Source: a virus. Taken from it: a DNA stretch of 56,358 nucleotides. How positions within the stretch are numbered: the stretch's first letter is position 1; every line of letters begins with the position of its first letter. The notes below the pieces were generated by a model. The model saw only the letters and a list, made by a program, of their open reading frames with translations, did not search any database and was not told where the DNA came from. Shown in pieces: positions 15,326-22,639 of this stretch. A program made the position numbers and the translations under genes. The stretch spans positions 1 through 56,358 of IMG/VR virus record IMGVR_UViG_3300036770_007473; one strand, written 5' to 3'.

Positions 15326-16210
15326 ATGTTTTTCTTTTTGTACAAAGTGTAGGCGATGATATCGATCATCAGTTGGGCAGAATTTACACTGCGGTATCAT
15401 GTCATCGATATGTTGGAAAAAGTCGTCACCGCGATCGTCGTACTCATCTATGGCCAAGGGTCGATAGGATCTGATCAGGGCTTTGTCTCCTGGAGAAAGA
15501 TCCAGATCGAACTGATCGTCCAATTCTGAAAAAAGAGCCACGGGACCACAACGATAGATCTTTCCTCGTATGAAATGATAGTTTTTGTGATGCTGGAATG
15601 CACAGATGTCAAATGCCTTTTCTGGAGGACTTTGATGCAGGGTCAGCCTGCCATCGGGCTGGTGGATCAGAGCATTGGGTTTGAACTCGTGCTGATCCCA
15701 GACCTCTACGAAAAACTGTTCATTGTCTGGATCCTGGAATGTTTTGCAACCGCCCAGGCGTGTTTTTGCTGGATCGTCGATCTCGATCACTGGCTTACCA
15801 AAGAATCTGCGTATCTTGTCGTAGATTTCGGATCTCTGATCGAGATCGTGGAGACTCACACCGACCCAGGCGTTGTTGCCCGAAGGATTGTCCGTCATCA
15901 CATGATAGAGATCGGGAATACGATCGATGTAGGTACCATTGGTCAATACCTGCACGCTTTTCTGCCAAACACGATTGAGTCCCAATACCCATTGCTTGAT
16001 ATCCGGATTGAGCAAGGGTTCTCCGCCCATGATCACGATCTGTCCTATGTCTATTTTTTCTGCCCAGGCAGCGATAGTGGATTCGTGATCCTTCCATTTT
16101 TGCCAACCGCGGAAATTGAGATCATTGAATCTGTTGCAACCCTGGCATGCAAGGTTACAGACGTTGGTTATATAGAATTCTAGTTTTGGTAATACCCGGC
16201 GTGTGTCCAC
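15323..16210 (-). CDS. Radical SAM protein with C-terminal cysteine cluster
   Basis: A 295-residue radical SAM enzyme. The [4Fe-4S] motif is Cys18, Cys22, Cys25 (CNLACQGC); MGGEPLL at about 61-67 binds SAM. C-terminal cysteines (CAFQHH near 208, YRCG near 222, CKFC near 276) suggest a SPASM- or twitch-like auxiliary cluster, as in peptide-modifying enzymes. Substrate unknown. It starts with GTG in a TAGTG overlap with the conserved gene upstream, and its stop lies in the late element before iscU. A protein-modifying role on a virion component is possible but only inferred. Confidence 0.88.
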   Translation of the reverse strand: MDTRRVLPKLEFYITNVCNLACQGCNRFNDLNFRGWQKWKDHESTIAAWAEKIDIGQIVIMGGEPLLNPDIKQWVLGLNRVWQKSVQVLTNGTYIDRIPDLYHVMTDNPSGNNAWVGVSLHDLDQRSEIYDKIRRFFGKPVIEIDDPAKTRLGGCKTFQDPDNEQFFVEVWDQHEFKPNALIHQPDGRLTLHQSPPEKAFDICAFQHHKNYHFIRGKIYRCGPVALFSELDDQFDLDLSPGDKALIRSYRPLAIDEYDDRGDDFFQHIDDMIPQCKFCPTDDRYHRLHFVQKEKH

Positions 16211-16554
16211 TATTTGAGAGCACGTTTGGCCATCTGATCCACTGTGAGACGTGCTTGATCCACGGTCATGGTGTCAGTGACAGTTTCGCCGCCACGGAAA
16301 GTGATGGTCACTGCTTCCGGGTCGTTGTCCGGTCCTTCGATATTGGCGATGAGATTGTTCAGCGGCGCTTGCTGGCTAAGAGTTTTGAGTTGCGTGATGG
16401 TGAGAGGTATCTTGAGTTGGTTGGCCAGATTCACAAAAGCCTGACCGGATATGGTTTTTTTGGCATCCACATCATCGGCTCGGCCGCTGAGAAAATCCAC
16501 AAGAGCCATCAAGCGACTTTGATCAACGTCGCCGGCCACTTCTCGGATCAGCAT
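16210..16554 (-). CDS. Conserved phage protein, unknown function
   Basis: A 114-residue acidic protein: MLIREVAGDVDQSRLMALVD, then FVNLANQLKIPLTITQLKTL. Predominantly helical with a beta hairpin (EAVTITFRGGETVTDTM). No catalytic motif. Its start adjoins the stop of the gene upstream and its stop overlaps the radical SAM gene. Context suggests a head or neck-related gene block, but I cannot assign it. Confidence 0.65.
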   Translation of the reverse strand: MLIREVAGDVDQSRLMALVDFLSGRADDVDAKKTISGQAFVNLANQLKIPLTITQLKTLSQQAPLNNLIANIEGPDNDPEAVTITFRGGETVTDTMTVDQARLTVDQMAKRALK

Positions 16555-17378
16555 TATCTGCGCTCTCGTCCCAGGCCTACAGAGACTTCTTCCTCTTCTT
16601 CCTCGTCGTCAGAGGGTAGATTGGCGTCCAGGCTGAGATCCATTTCTTCTTCGCCGGGCACTGGAGCAGTCGCGGTCATATCAGCTTCTGCGCCGGGTAC
16701 CACCGGAGCCTGGCCAGTGAGCACACCCTGGGCAGATTCCATCTCTGTCTTGCCGGCTTGCACTGCTGTCAGCAGGTTGCTGAGCGCGGCGGATGCCTGT
16801 GTCTGGAACTGGGTGGCCTGATCTACTCCCATGTCGTTCCGGATGCTGTTGACCAGGGCCGGGAGATCTTTGAACTGCATCTCGGAAATGTCTTCCATCA
16901 TGCCCTGGATGCGGTCTACCATGTCTTGCGCTGCCAGCACCACTTGAGCAGTTTGGACTTCGCTTTCTTTGACCATGCGCTTGTGTTTGGCGCTTTCTTT
17001 TTTCATGGCAGCGATTGCAGTCACGGTTTTCTGTTCGTCAGGAGTGAGGTTCTGCCCGCTCTGGGCTTTCTTCATTACTGCCTGTGTTTTGGGATCATTG
17101 ACATCCACGGCCATCACGGTCGCTGTGTCCATTTCGCTGAGCCTCCCGATCAAGGCCTGTTCCAGCATGACCAATTTGAGATAGTCAGGATTGCGTTCGC
17201 TGAAATGCCGGCTCACTGAGGATTTGTGCTCTTGTAGCATACCCTTGACACGGCCCAACATGCGGCGTGCCTGGCTCTCGCTCAGGCGGCGGAAATCCAC
17301 ACGATGACCGAAATATCCGTCCAGTGTTTTAGTGATTTTTTCTGTGGGACGCTGGGCGTCCAGTTCGTGCAGTTTCAT
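16554..17378 (-). CDS. Conserved phage protein, probable virion or assembly component
   Basis: A 274-residue protein from ATG 17378 (CGAGG upstream; the longer frame from TTG 17411 is less likely). Long helical region with ESEVQTAQVVLAAQDMVDRI then QGMMEDISEMQFKDLPALVN, a stretch I recognise from T4-like phages of cyanobacteria. The last 60 residues are Pro/Ala-rich, then strongly acidic (DDEEEEEE near 264) and end GRERR. Acidic tails of this kind occur in assembly or core proteins. A late element CTAAATA lies about 24 bases upstream. Not a recognised enzyme. Confidence 0.7.
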   Translation of the reverse strand: MKLHELDAQRPTEKITKTLDGYFGHRVDFRRLSESQARRMLGRVKGMLQEHKSSVSRHFSERNPDYLKLVMLEQALIGRLSEMDTATVMAVDVNDPKTQAVMKKAQSGQNLTPDEQKTVTAIAAMKKESAKHKRMVKESEVQTAQVVLAAQDMVDRIQGMMEDISEMQFKDLPALVNSIRNDMGVDQATQFQTQASAALSNLLTAVQAGKTEMESAQGVLTGQAPVVPGAEADMTATAPVPGEEEMDLSLDANLPSDDEEEEEEVSVGLGRERR

Positions 17379-17832
17379 TATTGAATCCTCGTGTTTGCCA
17401 GTATTTAGCAAGATTTATGCATTTGGTCAGGCGGGAATTTAAATCTTTCAATCGCTGTTTGCGTGTTTCCAGTTTGGCCTCTACAGATTCGGCCAGCCGC
17501 AGATCGCGGATCTTGGAGGCTAGATTGCTGCGTGTTTCGAGATCCGCGATCACCAAAGCACGTTGTTGCTCTAATCGGTGTATGTCATCGGCTAGATGCA
17601 TCTGCCCGAGTTTGTCTGCTATACACCATGCCAGAGCGCTTTTTACCATGGTGAATTCTCCCATGGAGTTACCATATCGCAGCACCGATACCGATCCCGG
17701 ATCGCGTTGTATACGATATCGACCGAACACTATGTAATGCCGGCCGTCGGGTATGATGGCTGTGGATTCCAACGCAGGAAGATCGGGGCGGATTATCTCT
17801 TCCAGTCGAGACAGTGCTTGGGCATTTTTCAT
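17329..17832 (-). CDS. Conserved phage protein, unknown function
   Basis: A 167-residue protein from ATG 17832 (MKNAQALSRLEEIIRPDLPA), coupled to the upstream stop by ATGA. It has a beta-rich N-terminal half (YIVFGRYRIQRDPGSVSVLR) and a long helical, probably coiled-coil second half (LEQQRALVIADLETRSNLAS). The end overlaps the next gene by 50 bases. No function recognised. Confidence 0.65.
   Translation of the reverse strand: MKNAQALSRLEEIIRPDLPALESTAIIPDGRHYIVFGRYRIQRDPGSVSVLRYGNSMGEFTMVKSALAWCIADKLGQMHLADDIHRLEQQRALVIADLETRSNLASKIRDLRLAESVEAKLETRKQRLKDLNSRLTKCINLAKYWQTRGFNNETARTGRPASHRKNH
17402..17408 (-). promoter_or_regulatory. T4-type late promoter element
   Basis: Minus-strand CTAAATA (17408-17402), with the start expected near 17396, upstream of ATG 17378 and its GAGG site. 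It lies within the 3' end of the preceding gene. Confidence 0.5.
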
Positions 17833-18092
17833 TTGATGACGTAGACCGCCAGGAGATATCCCACTATGGCCACCAAGGCGCCGATGATACCCATGCCCCA
17901 ACCCATGATCTGGTCCGTACGCTTCTCTGCCATGTTCTGCACCATGTCATGCACTTCGCGGATCACGGCACCTTGCTCTGTGATCTTTTCTTCCACAATT
18001 TGGAATTTTTGCTCAAGAAAGCGATATCGTTGGGCGCACAGGTCCACGTGGGCTTCGAGGCTTTTCTTTTCTAGATCGGTGGTTTCGTTCAT
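17829..18092 (-). CDS. Small C-terminally anchored membrane protein
   Basis: An 87-residue protein from ATG 18092 (MNETTDLEKKSLEAHVDLCA). Residues about 15-55 form a probable coiled coil (FLEQKFQIVEEKITEQGAVI) and residues about 66-86 form one transmembrane helix (GIIGALVAIVGYLLAVYVI). The layout resembles XhlA-type hemolysin/holin-associated proteins and a small membrane protein known in T4-like phages. A lysis-related role is possible, not shown. The ATG is four bases after a CTAAATA late element and has no Shine-Dalgarno sequence, so the mRNA may be leaderless. Confidence 0.7.
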   Translation of the reverse strand: MNETTDLEKKSLEAHVDLCAQRYRFLEQKFQIVEEKITEQGAVIREVHDMVQNMAEKRTDQIMGWGMGIIGALVAIVGYLLAVYVIK

Positions 18093-18096
18093 GACA

Positions 18097-18103
18097 TATT
18101 TAG
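18097..18103 (-). promoter_or_regulatory. Late element directly before a start codon
   Basis: CTAAATA (18103-18097) on the minus strand, four bases before ATG 18092. The TAA (18102-18100) is the stop of the upstream gene. No ribosome-binding site can fit between the expected mRNA start and the ATG. Confidence 0.6.
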
Positions 18104-18534
18104 TCTGGCAGTACCACAAACCAGGTATTGATGTCTGATCCCTGAGCAATCATGCAAGGTTGCACTCCGAGATCTTCGTCTAGCCCTGTGTGCATGGGCA
18201 CACCCTGGCAATCTTGTATCAATGCGCCCACAGGATCCTGGTTGATTTCCAGGGCGCCTGGCTGATCTACCGTGAAATCAAATTGCCAATAGCGTTGGCC
18301 ATCATGCTGCGTGATTTCTGGCCGAGAGATTTCTGTGGGCAGAGTGCGAAGGCTCATTACCGCATTCATGGTTTCCCAATTACGTTGCTTGTTACGACTA
18401 TGATGCCAGGACTGTTCATCGCAGATGTCATCGCCGGCATCGTCCTGGAACGGAATCCTTGCTCTGTTGAAGTGATTCTTGACTCCGGTGGCAGTGATAT
18501 CAAAGCGGGTGCAACATCTGATGCGTTGTGTCAT
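18100..18534 (-). CDS. Conserved phage protein, unknown function
   Basis: A 144-residue protein beginning MTQRIRCCTRFDITATGVKN, containing RNKQRNWETMNAVMSLRTLP and ending with a beta-rich region (ALIQDCQGVPMHTGLDEDLG). I recognise the R.RTR.DITATGV ... RN.QRNWETL..LISLR pattern from T4-like marine phages; function not known to me. It overlaps the 2OG-oxygenase-like gene by ATGA. Confidence 0.75.
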   Translation of the reverse strand: MTQRIRCCTRFDITATGVKNHFNRARIPFQDDAGDDICDEQSWHHSRNKQRNWETMNAVMSLRTLPTEISRPEITQHDGQRYWQFDFTVDQPGALEINQDPVGALIQDCQGVPMHTGLDEDLGVQPCMIAQGSDINTWFVVLPD

Positions 18535-19157
18535 TGTGCTAGCCTCACCCGACTGTTGAAACTCAGTACGAAACGTTCACGGCTGCCACGGTAGGGCAAG
18601 GCAGAATGCTGTATACAACTAGGGAATACCACCATCATGCCGGCCTGTGCGTTTATGTCAATGGTATTGTTCACTGTCATCCAGGCCGTACCGGCGTCAG
18701 TATAGGCAGTATCGTAGGGGCGGAAAAAACGGTTGATGCCGTTCTTGGAGGCTATGTCCATGTCTCCACAGTCAAGATAATAGATGGCTGACCAACTGCT
18801 GTTCGAATGTATATGTACATCATGATATCCACCATCTCTGGTGATATGACACCAGGATTCATGCAAGTCAACCGTGATGTTGATACCGGCGGGCCAAGCT
18901 GATCCACAGGCGTGCCGGGCCGCTTGGAAAACACAGTCTCGTGCCCAGGCAGTCCAGGCTGTCACAGCCGGTAAATCCTGCTGCACGAAATCAAACCCGC
19001 TTTCGTAGAGTCCTTGTTTGGCATCGGGTGCCACGCCACTGTGATGCTGCTGCTGTTCGAGATCTCGGCACAGTTGTCGCAGTTCGTCTTGATATCGATC
19101 ATGTTCTGGCCAGGCGTAATAATACATCATCACTGGCCACTGTGGTATAGAGTGCAT
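18531..19157 (-). CDS. 2OG-Fe(II)-oxygenase-like protein (TIGR02466 type)
   Basis: A 208-residue protein from ATG 19157. The C-terminal half shows the fold's iron-binding layout: HIHSNSSWSAIYYLD (first His), then AGMMVVFPSCIQHSALPYRG (second His), then RFVLSFNSR (2-oxoglutarate-binding Arg). The N-terminal half is Trp-rich. These phage proteins are widespread and their substrates are unknown; hydroxylation of a protein, sugar or base is possible. The ATG is eight bases from a TTAAATA late element, has no Shine-Dalgarno sequence, and lies just behind the terminator of the preceding unit. Confidence 0.72.
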   Translation of the reverse strand: MHSIPQWPVMMYYYAWPEHDRYQDELRQLCRDLEQQQHHSGVAPDAKQGLYESGFDFVQQDLPAVTAWTAWARDCVFQAARHACGSAWPAGINITVDLHESWCHITRDGGYHDVHIHSNSSWSAIYYLDCGDMDIASKNGINRFFRPYDTAYTDAGTAWMTVNNTIDINAQAGMMVVFPSCIQHSALPYRGSRERFVLSFNSRVRLAQ

Positions 19158-19165
19158 AATAGACA

Positions 19166-19172
19166 TATTTAA
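19166..19172 (-). promoter_or_regulatory. Late element before the oxygenase-like gene
   Basis: TTAAATA (19172-19166) on the minus strand, between the terminator at 19178-19206 and ATG 19157. The expected mRNA start is near 19160, so the leader would be only a few bases. Confidence 0.55.
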
Positions 19173-19177
19173 CGGCC

Positions 19178-19206
19178 AAAAAAAACCCCGGAACAAATCC
19201 GGGGTT
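19178..19206 (-). terminator. Rho-independent terminator after the 19226-19720 gene
   Basis: Stem AACCCCGG / CCGGGGTT (19206-19184 on the minus strand) with a 7-base loop, then a T-run. It closes a single-gene transcription unit. Confidence 0.9.
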
Positions 19207-19225
19207 GTTTGAGTTTCTGATCTGA

Positions 19226-19720
19226 TTACGAAGTAGCCAGTTTGAAACCTGTATTGGTGACGTCTGAGCCTGTGACATCCACGCCGGTTGTGACACCGGA
19301 CGAAGAAGTGATCTGCACGTTACCAGCGGTGGAACCGTTGGTGATAGCACGGATCTGGGCCTGCAGCGTGGCAGCTGTATAAGCGCCCGAGGGATAGATC
19401 GCATAAGAGATCTGACCGTTGGCATCACCTTGCACTTGGTACATGGCGATGGTGGCAGTCTGCTGGATGTTCTCGTTGATGATCTGAACGAGACCAGGAT
19501 TGAACACTGTGCCGCCGCCGGAGTAGTTGCCCAGCTGGTCACGCAGGTCGATGGCCTGGTTGGAAGTGTTCTGCACTACCACAGCAAAGAAGTCCAGTTT
19601 GGGACCCTGGGGTTGTACCAGAGCAGCAGTAGCACCGATGTTACCGGTCTGTGAACCGTTTTGGATGTCAAGCGCAAATACTGGTTGAGCATCACCGTTG
19701 AATGGATTGAATACAGCCAT
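19226..19720 (-). CDS. Abundant late protein, probably virion-associated
   Basis: A 164-residue protein, very low in charge, rich in Asn, Gln, Thr, Gly and Val: MAVFNPFNGDAQPVFALDIQ, then FFAVVVQNTSNQAIDLRDQL. Predicted mainly beta structure with no Cys or Trp. The unit is self-contained: late element GGTAAATA, a short hairpin at the mRNA 5' end, a strong AAGGAG, and a terminator right after the stop. That arrangement is expected for a major structural or decoration protein. It cannot be named from sequence. Confidence 0.75.
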   Translation of the reverse strand: MAVFNPFNGDAQPVFALDIQNGSQTGNIGATAALVQPQGPKLDFFAVVVQNTSNQAIDLRDQLGNYSGGGTVFNPGLVQIINENIQQTATIAMYQVQGDANGQISYAIYPSGAYTAATLQAQIRAITNGSTAGNVQITSSSGVTTGVDVTGSDVTNTGFKLATS

Positions 19721-19741
19721 TTTGTTTCTCCTTGGTTAAGT

Positions 19742-19767
19742 GGGCCGCAGCCCTACTGTTATTTACC
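19742..19767 (-). promoter_or_regulatory. Late promoter and 5'-terminal hairpin
   Basis: Minus-strand GGTAAATA (19767-19760). By T4 spacing the mRNA would start at 19754, directly at a hairpin GGGC-TGCG-GCCC (19753-19742) whose UGCG loop is of the stable UNCG type. AAGGAG follows before ATG 19720. Confidence 0.6.
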
Positions 19768-19790
19768 AAAAGGATCAAAAAAGTCCTGCG

Positions 19791-21635
19791 CTAGGCTAGA
19801 TCTGGATTGTTTCGGGCAAAGTTGGCGGCACTGAATCTCATGCGATCCACAAACTTCATGCCCTGGCCCACATAGCCTTCGTGTCCGGGCTCGTCGTTGA
19901 TCGAAGCCTCAACATCCAGGGCCTGCGTATCTAATTGGCGCACCAAGTCATTCTTGAGGCTAGATATCTCGAGGAATGCCTGGAAAACCGCGGCCACGGC
20001 CTGCTTGTTCTCTGTGGCCCACTCAAATATTCTGGGTGCCTTGGTTGGTGCCTTCTGCTGTGCCCACTCGCCAAATCCGGCCACGAGGTTTGAATAATCC
20101 CGCGCACGCACCCGGCTGTTGAGATACTGCTTGATCAGCTGCGGCAGATCGGTGATTTTACGGGCGCGTAGTTCTGCAGGGTCGAACAGTCGATCTATGG
20201 CTGATCCGTACTGCGTGATGATCTTTTCCACGTCTTGCACCACTTGAGGTTTGAGTTGGATGGTACGAGGTTCGCGCAGGCTGGGATCCAGGATCAAGAG
20301 GCCGGGACTGTCTGCGAGAGCGGCCGCACGTATGGGTGTGGCCGGAGCACCCGGTTCGCTGAGTGCAGTATGGATCACCACCCCTACTTCGCTGTCTGCG
20401 ATCCTTTGGCCCAGCTCCGAATCCACCGGTACTCGATACTTCACGGTATTGGGTGTGAACTCATAGGCACCCGACTGCACGGGAGGTCGATTCACGAACA
20501 GCAGATCACCCTGGATGTAGCCACGGAAATCCTGCGGAACTGCACGTCTCAACATAGGAAACAGTTTTTTGTAGATGGCCACCAGTTCGCCGCGCTCACC
20601 GCCACGCTGTGCCATGATCCGCTCGATCTGTTCGGGTGATGTGGCCAGGCCATCGTATCCACGGGCCAGAAATCCTGACTTGTCTGTGAGCACAAACTCA
20701 CCCGTGGGTTTGCGGCCAAATATGATGGCGGGTTTTCCGTCCCATTTTACAGTGGTGGTCTCGGGTGCCTTGGCCGCTGCCAAGATGCCCTGCAGAGCTT
20801 GACGCAGTCCTCGGCTGCCGGCATCCAAGACCATGTCTTCGGGATGTTCTATGCGCACACCTTCGAATATGGGCTGCATGCCCTGATTCACGATGCGATC
20901 ACGCAGACGCGCCATCCAGTTCACATCGGTGTAGCCAATGCTTTCGTCCAAGGGCGTGCCTGCACGCTGCATGTGATCGCGGAAGTCGGCCAGTTTGTCA
21001 TCTCGCTTGGGGTCGTTCTTCAGAGCAACCAGGATGCGTTCCACGGACGCGAGATCTTCTCGCGTGGCTGCTGGATTCAACAGCATCTTAGCGATGGCAT
21101 CTGGATCATCCGAGATCAAGTCATTGGTCTCACGATTCGCGATGCCCGAAATTTGATTCAGTTTGTAGCCCATGCTCTTGGCCATTGAGTTGATCAGGAT
21201 GTTGCGTGTGGCACCTTTGTACTGAGATTCCGGATCGCCGCGCAGGATCCATTTCGAAAACTCCGGCTTGGGCAGGAACATGAAATCAGTTTGCACGAAT
21301 CCTCGACCTTGCCGTCCGCCGATGGGCGTGAGCAAGTGCACCGCTGTGCCGCTTTTGCGCACCCATTCGCGAGAATCTTGACCGGATCGCTGTATCTGTT
21401 GGGTCAATTGTTGGTAGAACTGTTCTTTGTCTGTCTTGGTGCTGTCTACTGCCAGATCAAGATCACCCGATGTGGCTTTGAGTCCTGTGCTGCCCAGCAT
21501 GTTGTCCAGCAAAGGCAAGCCGGTCAGACCTTCCAGCCACTGAACCGTGGGCTCTATGTCAGCGAGATTGATGCGCTGGGTTTTGGAATTGCCATCAGCA
21601 TCCTTGAATACGTTGCCACCTTCGTTCAGTATCAT
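19791..21635 (-). CDS. Nucleotidyltransferase fused to a ligase-like KxDG domain
   Basis: A 614-residue two-domain protein. Residues about 45-125 match the Pol-beta nucleotidyltransferase signature: LGSTGLKATSGDLDLAVD, giving G-S and D-x-D, then FVQTDFMF with a third Asp. Residues about 285-470 match covalent nucleotidyltransferases of the DNA/RNA ligase family: motif I VKWDGKPAIIFGR (Lys near 297), a motif III-like GYIQGDLLF near 373, motif IV VGVVIH near 418, motif V TIQLKPQ near 459. The C-terminus is helical and ends EGYVGQGMKFVDRMRFSAAN. Similar large proteins occur in marine T4-like phages, as far as I recall unassigned. ATG 21635 is in a TGATG overlap. An RNA or DNA end-repair role is inferred. 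Confidence 0.7.
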   Translation of the reverse strand: MILNEGGNVFKDADGNSKTQRINLADIEPTVQWLEGLTGLPLLDNMLGSTGLKATSGDLDLAVDSTKTDKEQFYQQLTQQIQRSGQDSREWVRKSGTAVHLLTPIGGRQGRGFVQTDFMFLPKPEFSKWILRGDPESQYKGATRNILINSMAKSMGYKLNQISGIANRETNDLISDDPDAIAKMLLNPAATREDLASVERILVALKNDPKRDDKLADFRDHMQRAGTPLDESIGYTDVNWMARLRDRIVNQGMQPIFEGVRIEHPEDMVLDAGSRGLRQALQGILAAAKAPETTTVKWDGKPAIIFGRKPTGEFVLTDKSGFLARGYDGLATSPEQIERIMAQRGGERGELVAIYKKLFPMLRRAVPQDFRGYIQGDLLFVNRPPVQSGAYEFTPNTVKYRVPVDSELGQRIADSEVGVVIHTALSEPGAPATPIRAAALADSPGLLILDPSLREPRTIQLKPQVVQDVEKIITQYGSAIDRLFDPAELRARKITDLPQLIKQYLNSRVRARDYSNLVAGFGEWAQQKAPTKAPRIFEWATENKQAVAAVFQAFLEISSLKNDLVRQLDTQALDVEASINDEPGHEGYVGQGMKFVDRMRFSAANFARNNPDLA

Positions 21636-22327
21636 CACACCCGGAATCCAAAATATTTCAACACAGCATCGGCGATGGGATTGCGTGTGCTGCCGGCCAC
21701 CAAAGGTTGATTGGCATTGAGAGCCGTCAACCCCTTGGCGATGATTCCTGCTTGGGTTTGACTCACACCTGTTCGATCTAACATCTGCTGCACGGCAGCC
21801 GTGGCCTGGCTGAGGTTGGCTGGTGCAGCGGCGGGCTGTTGTGTGTTTTTTGCAGCGGGTTGGTTGGGCGAAGCCTGTGGTTGTTGCACTCGGGCAGTGG
21901 CAGAAAGATCTACCAAGCGATCAAAATACTGCTTGGCCGACGCAGGATCACCACGCATGTAGTAACTGGCCACGGCACGCATGTTCTGTTCTAGGTCATT
22001 CTTGACCGTGAGTGCGTTGTAATCTTGATACCTGTTCAGGAGGTTATTCTGCACATAGTCTCGCAGTTCGTCCTGGAACAGGGCCTGATCTACCTGGCCT
22101 TTCTTGGCAGCACCTATCTGGTACCACTTGGCCACCCAGTTGTCCCAGGCCGCTTTGCTGATCTTTTCCAGGGCGGCATCATTCTGTATGGCTTTTACAC
22201 GCTGGGCCGGTGTCATGGCAGCCATGGCAGGATCTTTGCTGGCTGCGCCAAAACGAGCGGACCATTGGTCTAGTAGACCTTCTTTCAAAGGTTCGCTGTC
22301 GTGCAATGTTATCTCATGTATCTGCAT
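21635..22327 (-). CDS. Putative assembly or virion protein with Pro/Ala/Gln linker
   Basis: A 230-residue protein: MQIHEITLHDSEPLKEGLLD, an N-terminal globular helical part (DQALFQDELRDYVQNNLLNR), a low-complexity linker (about 147-172, Gln/Pro/Ala) and a short C-terminal helical part. The modular layout suggests a structural or scaffolding-type role. It overlaps the nucleotidyltransferase-ligase gene (TGATG) and the upstream gene by 14 bases. No motif for an enzyme. Confidence 0.65.
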   Translation of the reverse strand: MQIHEITLHDSEPLKEGLLDQWSARFGAASKDPAMAAMTPAQRVKAIQNDAALEKISKAAWDNWVAKWYQIGAAKKGQVDQALFQDELRDYVQNNLLNRYQDYNALTVKNDLEQNMRAVASYYMRGDPASAKQYFDRLVDLSATARVQQPQASPNQPAAKNTQQPAAAPANLSQATAAVQQMLDRTGVSQTQAGIIAKGLTALNANQPLVAGSTRNPIADAVLKYFGFRV

Positions 22328-22574
22328 CTGTTCTTCTCACTGTGCGGGTAAATTTTGCCGGATCTTTGGTGCGTATGGCGTTCAGCAGTTTGCGCACTAG
22401 ATTTTCTGCCTGCTCCGGAGCATAGGCGGACTCTATCTGTTCTACCAGCCGCACAGCCGACGCGATCACGTTGGAGGCGCGGCTCTCGATGAAGTATCGC
22501 CGATCCAGGTCAGCATACTTTTCTGTGTGTATTGCGTCTAGTTCTTCTAATATGCTGCGGGTACGTTTTTGCAT
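22314..22574 (-). CDS. Small helical phage protein
   Basis: An 86-residue, strongly helical, charged protein (MQKRTRSILEELDAIHTEKY ... SNVIASAVRLVEQIE). AAAGG precedes the ATG, and a minus-strand AATAAATA at 22594-22601 may be its late promoter. It is the first gene of the minus-strand block and diverges from the plus-strand amidinotransferase gene. No family recognised. Confidence 0.65.
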   Translation of the reverse strand: MQKRTRSILEELDAIHTEKYADLDRRYFIESRASNVIASAVRLVEQIESAYAPEQAENLVRKLLNAIRTKDPAKFTRTVRRTDADT

Positions 22575-22593
22575 CGAATCAAGACCTTTTTGT

Positions 22594-22631
22594 TATTTAT
22601 TTGTTTTTAGAGATATTGCACAATGTAAATA
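22594..22631. promoter_or_regulatory. Divergent late promoters
   Basis: A 65-bp divergent spacer holds a minus-strand AATAAATA (22601-22594) facing 22574 and a plus-strand GTAAATA (22625-22631) eight bases before ATG 22640. The plus-strand gene has no Shine-Dalgarno sequence. The spacer is AT-rich and contains no other feature. Confidence 0.5.
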
Positions 22632-22639
22632 TACCTAGA

